8,657 bases of DNA from Leptolinea sp. (GTDB taxonomy: Bacteria; Chloroflexota; Anaerolineae; Anaerolineales; Anaerolineaceae). This document shows, piece by piece, positions 1 through 7,206 of this stretch. Where the stretch lies: contig JALHEL010000051.1 of NCBI GenBank assembly GCA_022837205.1, forward strand, positions 1 to 8,657, given 5' to 3'. The position numbers were made by a program, and so were the translations under genes. Positions within the stretch are counted from its first letter, which is position 1; the number at the start of each line of letters is the position of its first letter. The notes under the pieces are model-generated. The model was not told the DNA's origin. It ran no database searches and was given only the letters and a program-made list of their open reading frames with translations.

Positions 1-873
1 GGACCATTAACGGATGTTTCATGGTTGACAGCCGAAGCGGACCTTCATCCGCATGCGGCGATGTCATGGGGGTTCGACCTGATGCATGATATCGAAGCGG
101 ATCCGAGACTGAAACAAAACGCTGCGATTGCCCTGCATCAAGCTGATTGGTTCCTGGGTGACTGTTATGTCGAACGAGATACGGCAATCCCTTTGGGACT
201 GAAAAAAGATCATGCGACGATTTTCCCTTGGGGAATCGATCCCAAGCAATTTTGCAAAGGGAGCAGTGCCGTTCGGCGGGAATTGGCTGAAGAAGATGAA
301 TTCCTGTTGCTGAGTACACGGTCCCTTGAACCGAATTATCGGGTGGATATTACACTTTCCGCATTTATCGCCGCTGCCGCAAAAGAACCGAAACTGAAAT
401 TGGCAATTTTAGCGGATGGCAGCCAATTCAACTTATTACGAAATATTGCGGATGCTGCTCCCAAAGAAATTAGGGATCGCATTTTGTGGCTCGGCAGAAA
501 GCCGAATGATCAATTAATCGATTATTACCGGGCGGCGGATCTTTATTTAAGTGCATCGATCACAGACGGATCTTCCGTATCCCTGTTGGAAGCGATGGCA
601 TGTGAAATTCCCGTTCTGGTTTCGGATATTCCGGGAAATTTGGAATGGGTGGAGGATGGAAGGACAGGTTTTTTGTTTAAAACAGGCGATTCTGCCCAAA
701 TGGCTGATAAAATTCTTTTCTGCTATCGAAATCGTGGGGAAATGCAAAATATTACCGCTTCCGCACGAAGACTGATCGAAGAAAAAGCGGATTGGGAGAA
801 GAATAAATATCGGCTGACGGAAGCTTACCGGAATGCCGTTACAGTTTGTAACAGCCGATACGATTCGAAATAA
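1..873 (+). CDS. GT4-type glycosyltransferase, 5'-truncated
   Basis: This is the C-terminal part of a retaining GT-B glycosyltransferase that would transfer a sugar from a nucleotide-sugar donor at the cytoplasmic side. The frame is open from base 1 (GPLTDVSW, then a TTG at 25), so the real start lies upstream and the TTG is not taken as the start. About 290 residues are visible, against roughly 350-400 for a full family member, so much of the N-terminal Rossmann domain is missing. Seen directly: the linker ending in FPWGIDPKQF, the start of the C-terminal domain (LLLSTRSLEPNYRVD), the mid-domain stretch ILWLGRKPNDQLIDYYRAAD, and the donor-binding segment DGSSVSLLEAMACEIPVLVS with its Glu codon at 589-591. 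The first position of the usual E-x7-E motif is Asp here. Glu/Gly-rich GNLEWVEDGRTGFLF follows, as is typical. It lies 3 bases from the next gene, suggesting one operon. The sugar specificity cannot be read. Confidence 0.86.
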   Translation, partial: GPLTDVSWLTAEADLHPHAAMSWGFDLMHDIEADPRLKQNAAIALHQADWFLGDCYVERDTAIPLGLKKDHATIFPWGIDPKQFCKGSSAVRRELAEEDEFLLLSTRSLEPNYRVDITLSAFIAAAAKEPKLKLAILADGSQFNLLRNIADAAPKEIRDRILWLGRKPNDQLIDYYRAADLYLSASITDGSSVSLLEAMACEIPVLVSDIPGNLEWVEDGRTGFLFKTGDSAQMADKILFCYRNRGEMQNITASARRLIEEKADWEKNKYRLTEAYRNAVTVCNSRYDSK

Positions 874-876
874 CAA

Positions 877-1653
877 ATGAAGACGACACTCATCATTCAA
901 GCCCGAATGGGATCCAGCCGTTTACCCGGGAAAGTGATGAAAAACTTATCCGGTAAGCCGATGCTGGAATGGGTTATCAAGCGCGGAGAACAGGCAAAAA
1001 AAATTGACGAAACGGTGGTCGCCACAACGACCGATCCTTCCGATGATGCCGTCGCCGATTGGTGTGAAGTCAACTCGGTGCCCTGTTATCGAGGATCGAC
1101 TTATGATGTCCTCGATCGTTATTATCAAACCGCTCTTTGGAGAGGGACGGATCGCATCGTGCGGGTTACCGCGGATTGTCCTTTGATCGATCCGAATGTA
1201 ATTGATGATGTCGTCTCGTTATATGAAACGACCGGAGCGGATTTCGCAGCGAATCGTTTACCCCCTCCTTGGCATCGAACCTTTCCCATTGGATTGGACG
1301 TCGAAGTGGTTTCGTTTCCTTTATTGGAGAGAGCGTGGAAAGAAGCGGATAAACCTTTCGAGCGCGAACATGTCATGCCGTGGTTTTATACCCCCGAAGG
1401 TCGTTTTAAGGTGGCGATTCTGGATCATGACCCGGATTGTGGAATGCATCGATGGACTGCCGATACGCCGGATGATTTCGAATTATTACAGGAAATTTTC
1501 CGGCGGTTACCCGATCCGTTGCATGCATCCTGGACGGAAGTGCTTGAACTGGTTGAGCGATTCCCCGAATTGGAACAGATAAACGAAACAACCCATGCCA
1601 AACAGGTTGATGCAATCGACGAGCGAATCCTCAGGGATAAAAAATCATTATGA
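877..1653 (+). CDS. spsF: SpsF-type cytidylyltransferase (CTP_transf_3 family)
   Basis: Predicted cytoplasmic nucleotidyltransferase of the SpsF/CMP-sugar synthetase type, which activates a sugar (often an acidic or modified one) for surface polysaccharide or spore-coat-type glycans. Visible hallmarks: the N-terminal nucleotide-binding segment IIQARMGSSRLPGKV (about residues 6-20), GSTYDVLDRYY (73-83), the acidic RVTADCPLIDP (96-106), PIGLDVEV (137-144), FEREHVMPWFY (161-171) and RWTADTPDDFELL (192-204). Its 258 residues match the family's usual 240-260, so it looks complete. ATG 877 follows the previous stop by 3 bases and has no good Shine-Dalgarno sequence, so translation is probably coupled. 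Its stop overlaps the next ATG (ATGA at 1650-1653). No aminotransferase, dehydratase or NeuB-like gene accompanies it in the window, so the sugar it activates is unknown. The symbol denotes the family, not a proven spore role. Confidence 0.88.
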   Translation: MKTTLIIQARMGSSRLPGKVMKNLSGKPMLEWVIKRGEQAKKIDETVVATTTDPSDDAVADWCEVNSVPCYRGSTYDVLDRYYQTALWRGTDRIVRVTADCPLIDPNVIDDVVSLYETTGADFAANRLPPPWHRTFPIGLDVEVVSFPLLERAWKEADKPFEREHVMPWFYTPEGRFKVAILDHDPDCGMHRWTADTPDDFELLQEIFRRLPDPLHASWTEVLELVERFPELEQINETTHAKQVDAIDERILRDKKSL

Positions 1654-2567
1654 CGACCATGACGATTTTTATCTCTCCCAAACCGTTTAATCGCGAGCAT
1701 ATCGCAACGATTCAATGGAATGCCATTCAATCGTGGAAACAATTGGGAGAGGATGTAGACATTGTTTTGATCGGCGAAGATATCGGCGTTCGGGAAGCGG
1801 CCGAAGAATTGGGAGTGCGATATATTGCGGAGGTAAAACGCAATGAATCCGGTACGCCGCTTCTGAGCGATATTTTCGCACTCGCAAGAGATACTTCGGA
1901 TTCTCCACTTTTGGCATACGTGAATGCGGATATTATTCTCTTCCCGGATTTTCTCGAACAAGCTCGACGAATGATGGAAAAGGAAAAGAAATTTCTTTTA
2001 GTCGGGCAGCGTTGGGACTTGGATATACCTCGAAAAATTGATTTTTCAAATAATTGGCAAGGAAAGCTTCGGAAAGAACTGGCAGATCGCGGACGCAGGC
2101 ACCCGGCCGGCGGCAGTGATTATTTCATTTTCCCGCGCATTTGTTTCGAAAAAATCCCGGATTTTGCGATCGGACGTTCGGGTTGGGATAATTGGATGTT
2201 TTATGAAGCACGGAAACAAGGCTGGAAGCTGATCGACTGTACAAAAGCGATCGATATCATCCATCAGGATCATGATTACGCCCATTTGCCTAACGGTCAA
2301 TCCCATTATCGGTTGCCGGAATCGAAACATAATGTGGAATTAGCCGGTGGAAAGCGCACGATTTTCACGCTTTTGGATTGTGATTGGCAATTGGAGTCGA
2401 ACGGAAATTTGGTACGTCCTCCTCGAACAAAGAAAAAGATCCTACGGGAAATGGAAATCTTCCCACTGATAAAATTGAAATCAAGAGTATTGGGCGAGGT
2501 CGGTTTTGCCGTGTTTCATCCGGAAAAAGCCTATCGTGAATTTCGCTCGAGAAACAAGAAAGATTGA
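1650..2567 (+). CDS. Putative GT-A-like glycosyltransferase, family not named
   Basis: A 305-residue soluble protein that I read as a nucleotide-diphospho-sugar transferase-like (GT-A fold) enzyme, without being able to assign a CAZy family. In order: an N-terminal beta/alpha segment (DVDIVLIGEDIGV, about 35-47), then SPLLAYVNADIILFPDF (85-101), in which NAD could serve as the DxD-like metal/nucleotide site. A glycine-rich patch GGSDYFIFPR (154-163), an acceptor-type motif GRSGWDNWMFYEA (175-187) and IHQDHDY (204-210) follow. The arrangement of an acidic site and later Gly-Trp-Asp and His-x-Asp-His motifs resembles small inverting GT-A enzymes. No signal peptide or membrane segment is seen. 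ATG 1650 is chosen because it overlaps the upstream stop as ATGA. A second in-frame ATG lies at 1659, and the only purine-rich site (AGGG, 1633-1636) is rather distant from both. Its place between SpsF and a GT2 enzyme supports a role in glycan assembly. The function is inferred. Confidence 0.72.
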   Translation: MTTMTIFISPKPFNREHIATIQWNAIQSWKQLGEDVDIVLIGEDIGVREAAEELGVRYIAEVKRNESGTPLLSDIFALARDTSDSPLLAYVNADIILFPDFLEQARRMMEKEKKFLLVGQRWDLDIPRKIDFSNNWQGKLRKELADRGRRHPAGGSDYFIFPRICFEKIPDFAIGRSGWDNWMFYEARKQGWKLIDCTKAIDIIHQDHDYAHLPNGQSHYRLPESKHNVELAGGKRTIFTLLDCDWQLESNGNLVRPPRTKKKILREMEIFPLIKLKSRVLGEVGFAVFHPEKAYREFRSRNKKD

Positions 2568-2646
2568 GATCTTTTCGAATTTAAAAACTTTTCGTGAAGC
2601 GCTCTTGATCGAGCTTTGACGAGAATGGGAAATAAAAAGGAAAATT
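2568..2646. other. 79-base intergenic gap inside the glycan operon
   Basis: No gene, terminator or convincing promoter is seen. A 4-bp stem (GCTC/GAGC around TTGATC, near 2601-2614) is too short and has no T-tract. TTGAC at 2616-2620 has no well-placed TATAAT-like partner. CTTTTCG occurs twice, about 17 bases apart. The gap ends in the AAGGA ribosome binding site. Confidence 0.5.
2637..2641 (+). promoter_or_regulatory. Ribosome binding site for the GT2 gene
   Basis: AAGGA lies 5 bases before the ATG at 2647 and fixes that start. It is one of the stronger Shine-Dalgarno sites of the cluster. This fits a gene preceded by a 79-base gap, which cannot rely on translational coupling. Confidence 0.7.
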
Positions 2647-3606
2647 ATGCGGATCGGTCAAAATCCGGCAAAATTTGTTAACAATGTCGCGAAACCGGCT
2701 CGGGTAACGGTCGCGATTTTGAATTACATTCCGTTTATCAGCGGCTTTTACGCCGAATTACCCCAAGTCTTGCATGCTTGTCTGGACAGCATTGCCGAAA
2801 GTACCGCAGACGTCGAATATGATTTGATGGTTTTTGACAATGGCAGCTGTTCTGAGGTTAAAGATTTTTTGCGGGATGAATTGGAACAAGGAAGAATCCG
2901 GTACCTTTTCTTATCCGAAAAAAATCTCGGGAAAGGGGGGGCTTGGAATATTATCTTAAATGGCGCTCCGGGAGAGATTATCGCCTATGCCGATAATGAT
3001 TGTCTTTTTTCACCCGGATGGCTTTCCAAATCGATTGAAATCCTTGAAACCTATCCGAATGTCGGAATGGTGACAGCCCGTCCTTTTCGTACAAACCCTC
3101 AATTCTATACCGCAACATTGGATTGGGCTGAAAAGACGGAAGATGTAAAATTGGAATCCGGACAATTCGTCCCTTTTGAAGTGTTCCGCGAATTTGATCT
3201 GAGTTTGGGGCAAACGGAAGAGGAAATTCGTTCGCATTATGAAGCCACTTGCGATCATTTGCTGACCTATCACGGTGTCCAAGCAATCGCCGGTGCCTCG
3301 CATTGGCAGTTCACCGCATATAAAAAGGTGTTATCTGAGTTTTTGCCGTTTCAAATGGATCGTCCAATGGGACAGGTTAAAGAGTTGGATTTAAGAATGA
3401 ATGAGAAAGGGCTGTTGCGTTTGATGCCTGTTCAGCCGTATGTGATGAATATGAGTAATACTTTGGCAGATGCGGTTCAAGAAAAGGCCCGATCAAAGAA
3501 AACAGCCGAACGGAATCGCTTGTTGGATATGCCTCCGGTTAAAAAAACTCTGTTGGGATTATATAATCAAATTTTCCGCTGGTACTATGATGACAGACAA
3601 AAATAA
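2647..3606 (+). CDS. GT2-type glycosyltransferase
   Basis: Predicted inverting GT-A glycosyltransferase acting at the cytoplasmic face with a nucleotide-sugar donor and divalent metal. Seen directly: RVTVAILNY (19-27) as the first beta strand, VLHACLDSIAES (41-52), YDLMVFDNGS (58-67), the nucleotide-binding stretch LSEKNLGKGGAWN (89-101), and IIAYADNDCLFSPGW (111-125), whose DND is the metal-binding DxD motif. About 100 residues follow before ELDLRMNEKGLLRL (246-259), where an acidic residue could be the catalytic base, and YVMNMSNTLAD (265-275). The 319 residues fit a stand-alone GT2 protein. There is no transmembrane anchor. The start at 2647 is set by AAGGA 5 bases upstream. It is followed by a 57-base gap (78 bases to the preferred downstream start) that contains a hairpin. 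The sugar and acceptor are unknown. Confidence 0.87.
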   Translation: MRIGQNPAKFVNNVAKPARVTVAILNYIPFISGFYAELPQVLHACLDSIAESTADVEYDLMVFDNGSCSEVKDFLRDELEQGRIRYLFLSEKNLGKGGAWNIILNGAPGEIIAYADNDCLFSPGWLSKSIEILETYPNVGMVTARPFRTNPQFYTATLDWAEKTEDVKLESGQFVPFEVFREFDLSLGQTEEEIRSHYEATCDHLLTYHGVQAIAGASHWQFTAYKKVLSEFLPFQMDRPMGQVKELDLRMNEKGLLRLMPVQPYVMNMSNTLADAVQEKARSKKTAERNRLLDMPPVKKTLLGLYNQIFRWYYDDRQK

Positions 3607-3608
3607 GA

Positions 3609-3659
3609 TCGCCACGGGGAGTTTTAAGAGGAATACCTGTTTCTTAAGACGATAGGCGA
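3609..3659 (+). other. Two-tier stem-loop in the intercistronic gap
   Basis: Seen by pairing: the inner stem GTTTTAAGA (3621-3629) with TCTTAAGAC (3642-3650), 9 pairs including one U-G wobble, around a 12-base loop. An outer stem TCGCC (3609-3613) with GGCGA (3655-3659) encloses it. It begins 3 bases after the GT2 stop and ends before the ribosome binding site of the next gene. There is no T-tract, so a classic terminator is unlikely. An mRNA processing or stability element, or chance pairing, is possible. Confidence 0.35.
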
Positions 3660-3673
3660 CGGAATGCGGGAAA

Positions 3674-3678
3674 AAGGA
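3674..3678 (+). promoter_or_regulatory. Ribosome binding site deciding start 3685
   Basis: AAGGA with a 6-base spacer before ATG 3685. The upstream in-frame ATG at 3664 has only a weak AGGCGACGGA stretch before it, so 3685 is preferred as the start. Confidence 0.6.
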
Positions 3679-3684
3679 AAGATA

Positions 3685-5187
3685 ATGGATCAAACGAATC
3701 AGACAAAAACGATCATGATCAGTGCCGATCATGGGCTGGCGATCGTTTATTTTCTTCAAACGGATGTCGTCAAAACGTTATTGGAGAAAGGCTTCCGGGT
3801 TGTTATTCTAACGGATGACGGCGTGACGGAAAAAATGAGGGAAAGATTCCAATCTTCCAACCTGTTCTTCGAAGGATTGCGACTCAAAGATGCGAAGATT
3901 TATTTTGAAACGGTTGATCATAATCAACAATACTGGATTCATTTTTTAAGATGGATGGGAGGTTCCGATCAAGTCAATACCCATGCGATTGACAGCCATT
4001 TACGCCAGATGGCATTCGAGACATCCCGAAGAGGAAAATTGCTGATGCCGTTTATTAAAACCTATATTCGTAAATTACGGAAATCGGCAGACGCGCGAAA
4101 GAGATTGGTGCGAAAACAGAATCGCTATACCACCAATCTTTATGGGGATTTATTTGACCGATATCAACCGAATCTGGTTATAGCGAGTACAGCAGGTTGG
4201 CGGTTGGATCGTTATCTTTTACGGGAGGCGGCGGCGCGCGGAATCGAAACGGCTTTTGCTGTGATCGGTTGGGATAATCCCAGCAGTTATCGATTGCCGG
4301 GAGCACCCGTGCAATGGGTAAGTTGTTGGTCGGAAATTCAAAAACAAGAATTGACACTCGGAGCCGATTGGCTGCCAGAACGAGTCCATGTCGGTGGAAT
4401 TCCCACCTACGACGGATATTTTCGCAAAATATGGCGGCTCAGCCGTGAAACATATTTCAAATATCACAATCTTGATCCGGATCGCAAACTGATTTCGTTT
4501 GCCTGCAGCTTTGTGACTTTTTCGCCGAATTATCAGGATATTGAAGCGTTGGTGAATATCATTTCTCAGGAGAAACTATCTTATCCCGCTCAATTATTAA
4601 TTCGTCTACATCCCAACCATTTTATTCCGGGTTCACTGTTTGAAGAAGAAGCCGAACGGATTCGTCATCTGATCAAAGATAAACCGTATATTCATTTGGT
4701 TGAACCGGTTGCGTTGGGCGGAGATCTCGGTTTCTATTCCGGCGAGGATATGCCTGAAAAAGATTCGATGATGGCTTGGTCGGATGTATTTTGCACCGTC
4801 TATTCGACGATGGTAGTTGAGACCGCTATTCATGACCGGCCGATTATCAGTGTGTGTATCGACGCACCGGGTGGGTGGAAAAAGCCGGGAAAGTTCAGTT
4901 TATCCTTAACGGAAATCGGAGAATGGCCGACCCATGAGCGATTTCGTGACGCAAAAGCGGGAAAAGTCGTTTACAACGAAGAACAACTCACGGAAGCTCT
5001 GAACTTTTATTTGGCCCATCCGGAAGCTGATTCCGCGGAGCGAAAACAGTTTGTTTCAGATGAATGTACTTTTACAGACGGAACCGCGGGAATTCGGACA
5101 GCCGAATATTTTGCCGCCGTGGCGGAAAATGCGCGGCGCCATTCGGAGCTGATCTATCACTTCGATCCGTTGCCTCCCGCTGATTGA
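3685..5187 (+). CDS. GT-B-like glycosyl/glycerophosphotransferase-type protein
   Basis: A 500-residue soluble protein with a two-domain GT-B-like layout, probably transferring a sugar or polyol phosphate during surface glycan assembly. N-terminal half: MISADHGLA (11-19) followed by LLEKGFRVVILTDD, a typical first Rossmann strand-helix-strand. Then comes a charged, Lys/Arg-rich helical stretch (about 113-147) and PNLVIASTAGWRLDRYLL (162-179). The domain switch is near GGIPTYDGY (237-245). C-terminal half: LISFACSFVTFSPNY, then LLIRLHPNHF (304-313), where the His-Pro pair recalls CDP-glycerol transferase and epimerase-type GT-B proteins. AWSDVFCTVYSTMVVETAIHD (364-384) follows, and its S-T-x-x-x-E pattern is the usual donor-phosphate site. 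The 507-residue version starting at 3664 is less likely because the AAGGA site serves 3685. It lies 9 bases before the membrane GT-C gene. The exact family and substrate are not determined. Confidence 0.76.
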   Translation: MDQTNQTKTIMISADHGLAIVYFLQTDVVKTLLEKGFRVVILTDDGVTEKMRERFQSSNLFFEGLRLKDAKIYFETVDHNQQYWIHFLRWMGGSDQVNTHAIDSHLRQMAFETSRRGKLLMPFIKTYIRKLRKSADARKRLVRKQNRYTTNLYGDLFDRYQPNLVIASTAGWRLDRYLLREAAARGIETAFAVIGWDNPSSYRLPGAPVQWVSCWSEIQKQELTLGADWLPERVHVGGIPTYDGYFRKIWRLSRETYFKYHNLDPDRKLISFACSFVTFSPNYQDIEALVNIISQEKLSYPAQLLIRLHPNHFIPGSLFEEEAERIRHLIKDKPYIHLVEPVALGGDLGFYSGEDMPEKDSMMAWSDVFCTVYSTMVVETAIHDRPIISVCIDAPGGWKKPGKFSLSLTEIGEWPTHERFRDAKAGKVVYNEEQLTEALNFYLAHPEADSAERKQFVSDECTFTDGTAGIRTAEYFAAVAENARRHSELIYHFDPLPPAD

Positions 5188-5196
5188 AACAAGATT

Positions 5197-7206
5197 ATGG
5201 CATTGCTCTATCCCGTTCTATCGATTCTTGAGTCTCTTTTTGCGGGTTTACTTCTTTGGAAACCCGCCGAATCGGGTGGGATTTCACGATTGCGGTTGAT
5301 CTTCATGATTCTGATTGCGCTGATCGTCGTTGTTGTTTTATCGGGTTGGCTTTTCAGATCAAAAATCTTGCGGCGATCGGAGAAAATCGGCACAGCTTGC
5401 TTTTTTCTTTCTGCGGCTTGTTTCTTTATCGCGTTTACAACCCGATATTATTTTGATAATCCGGCGCTTGATTTTACGGTCGCTTACTTGAAGCAGGCGT
5501 TGCCTTTTATTCTGCTGACGGCAATTTTGTCATTACAAACCTTTATCGGCATTGTTTATTATTATTCTAAGGAAAACGGTTCCGTCTCACGGGCTTTCAA
5601 ACAGTTATTTTGGGGTGGAAGAATCGTTTGGCAAGTTGTTCTAATTTTCTTGGCTTGCCTGACATTGATGTCGGCATTTATTCCGATTCGAGCGAATTAT
5701 TATCCTTCCTTTGATTCCTCGATTTTCAGTTATATCGGACAGCAGATTTTGAGAGGAAAATTACCTTATGTGGATGGGTGGGATCATAAACCGCCGCTGA
5801 TATTTTATATTGATGCCTTCGGATTATGGCTGGCAAACGGGCACCTGATCGGGATTTGGCTGCTGGAAGTGATCGCTTTATTGCTGGGATCGATCCTATT
5901 TTTCCGGATCTTAAAGAAATATTTTTCCGAAGGGATTGCCCTTTCGGTAACCATGTTGGGAATTTTGCACCAGGCACGTTTATTTGATTTCGGTAACTAT
6001 ACCGAAGAATTTTCGTTGTTCTTTCAATTGGCTGCATTCGGTTTGGCTTTTTCGGATCGATTTCGGAATCGATTGGGCTGGCAGGGATTTCTCTCGGGCG
6101 TCCTTTGCGGGCTTGCATTTACCTGCAAACAAAATACGGTCGGATTGTGGGCGGCATTATTCTTACTTGATATTCTTCAGCTTTATTTGAATCGTGATCA
6201 AAAATCTACCTTCGTCCATCAGGTGATTTATAAGTGGGTCCGATTTCTGATCGGATTTCTGGCAGTGAACGGAATCTGGATCGTTTATTTTGCCGTAAAA
6301 GGAATTTTACGAGAATATTGGGATGTGGCGTTTGTTTATAATTTTGTCTATGCTCAAAAAAGCGGGGAGAGTCGATGGGCAACAGGGCTGACGACACTGA
6401 CATTTTTACCTTCGTTATCGGTGTTTTTATTATTGGCTTTTTTGTCATGGCCTGCGGCGTTGTTTGATCGGATTCGCAGTTTCCGCCAATGCAACCGGAA
6501 TGATCGCCAGAAACTGTTTGATCAGAACCGTTTGTTATTGTTCGCCTTGATTGCTTTACCGGTCGAGCTTATATTGGCAGGACTGTCCGGAATGAATTAT
6601 CAGCATTACTTTATTCTCTGTGTGCCTTCTGCTTGTATTCTGGCGGCTTGGTTGGGAGATTCGATGCTACGCCAACTCTCCGTCCGCATGAAACCCGGTG
6701 CGGCATCATTGGTGGTATTAGCTGTTTTCTGGATCGGCTCCGCCCCGATGGCGAATGTCTATCGGCGAAACTATGAACCTCGGATGCCTTCCGCCGCAAC
6801 TAAAACTGCCGATTTTCTGAATAGCAATACGAATGACGGAGACCTTGTTCAGCTTTGGGGAGGGGTGTTGGCGCCTTATGTGATGAGTGAACGATCCTCT
6901 CCGTCCCGCTTTTTCAATGTTCGGCCGCTTTATCTGTTCCCCGGTTATATGCAAGAGGAACAATGGGGAACATTCTTGGCTGATCTGAAAAACAGCCCGC
7001 CTAAATTTATCGTTTATATGAATGACCGTTTTTTGGCACAAGTCCCTTATAATTCAAACGGATTCTGTGAAGATCTTGATTTGGCGGATTATCAGCGACC
7101 AACCTATAAATTTCTTTGCGATCATTATCGTTATCGAGAAACAATCAACGAAGGCATGAACGATGCCTGGGGTGTTTTTGAACGAACTGGAAAGGAAACA
7201 AAATGA
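5197..7206 (+). CDS. ArnT/PMT-like GT-C membrane glycosyltransferase
   Basis: A 669-residue polytopic inner-membrane protein resembling the GT39/PMT_2/ArnT superfamily, which uses polyprenyl-phosphate sugars as donors and acts on the outer face of the membrane. The core starts at a membrane helix at about 144-164. The first external loop follows, with FDSSIFSYIGQQILRGKLPY (172-191; D173 as the likely catalytic Asp) and VDGWDHKPPLIFY (192-204). The D-x-K-P-P pattern is a hallmark of the group. Further hydrophobic segments run to about 520, including NYTEEFSLFFQ (267-277) and GMNYQHYFI (465-473). The last ~130 residues form a soluble domain with GDLVQLWGG and KFIVYMNDRF. Unusually, about 140 residues with roughly four hydrophobic segments (1-21, 33-53, 67-83, 102-122) precede the core. 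The ATG follows the upstream stop by 9 bases without a strong Shine-Dalgarno sequence. Its TGA overlaps the next ATG. The acceptor is unknown. Confidence 0.84.
   Translation: MALLYPVLSILESLFAGLLLWKPAESGGISRLRLIFMILIALIVVVVLSGWLFRSKILRRSEKIGTACFFLSAACFFIAFTTRYYFDNPALDFTVAYLKQALPFILLTAILSLQTFIGIVYYYSKENGSVSRAFKQLFWGGRIVWQVVLIFLACLTLMSAFIPIRANYYPSFDSSIFSYIGQQILRGKLPYVDGWDHKPPLIFYIDAFGLWLANGHLIGIWLLEVIALLLGSILFFRILKKYFSEGIALSVTMLGILHQARLFDFGNYTEEFSLFFQLAAFGLAFSDRFRNRLGWQGFLSGVLCGLAFTCKQNTVGLWAALFLLDILQLYLNRDQKSTFVHQVIYKWVRFLIGFLAVNGIWIVYFAVKGILREYWDVAFVYNFVYAQKSGESRWATGLTTLTFLPSLSVFLLLAFLSWPAALFDRIRSFRQCNRNDRQKLFDQNRLLLFALIALPVELILAGLSGMNYQHYFILCVPSACILAAWLGDSMLRQLSVRMKPGAASLVVLAVFWIGSAPMANVYRRNYEPRMPSAATKTADFLNSNTNDGDLVQLWGGVLAPYVMSERSSPSRFFNVRPLYLFPGYMQEEQWGTFLADLKNSPPKFIVYMNDRFLAQVPYNSNGFCEDLDLADYQRPTYKFLCDHYRYRETINEGMNDAWGVFERTGKETK
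7192..7196 (+). promoter_or_regulatory. Ribosome binding site for the aldo/keto reductase
   Basis: AAGGA sits 6 bases before ATG 7203, within the end of the GT-C coding region. It supports the 7203 start over internal methionines (for example M23), even though this gives an N-terminus about ten residues longer than E. coli YghZ as I recall it. Confidence 0.68.

Noticed and set aside
25..27. TTG start codon of the first gene
   Set aside because: The frame is open to base 1, and the visible part lacks the N-terminal half of a GT4 enzyme, so the gene begins outside the window.
1425..1961. A 178-codon open frame on the minus strand
   Set aside because: It lies across the end of SpsF and the start of the next gene, both of which have clear family motifs and coupled starts. 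Its translation shows no recognisable domain.
2605..2646. Internal promoter in the 79-base gap
   Set aside because: TTGATC and TTGACG occur, but no TATAAT-like hexamer is found at 16-18 bases from either, and the transcript would start on the ribosome binding site.
3664..3684. Upstream ATG of the GT-B-like gene as the true start
   Set aside because: The AAGGA site at 3674-3678 is correctly spaced for ATG 3685 and would lie inside the coding region if 3664 were used. The seven extra residues (MREKGKI) add no recognisable motif. It remains possible.
5726..6118. A 130-codon open frame on the minus strand
   Set aside because: It is antisense to the conserved DGWDHKPP region of the GT-C gene, and its translation is Arg/Lys/Ser/Pro-rich with no domain, as expected of a shadow frame.
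1..7206. Defence or other new multi-gene system
   Set aside because: The coding regions resolve to glycosyltransferase-type and sugar-activating enzymes. No nuclease, helicase, reverse transcriptase, toxin or phage-type gene is seen.
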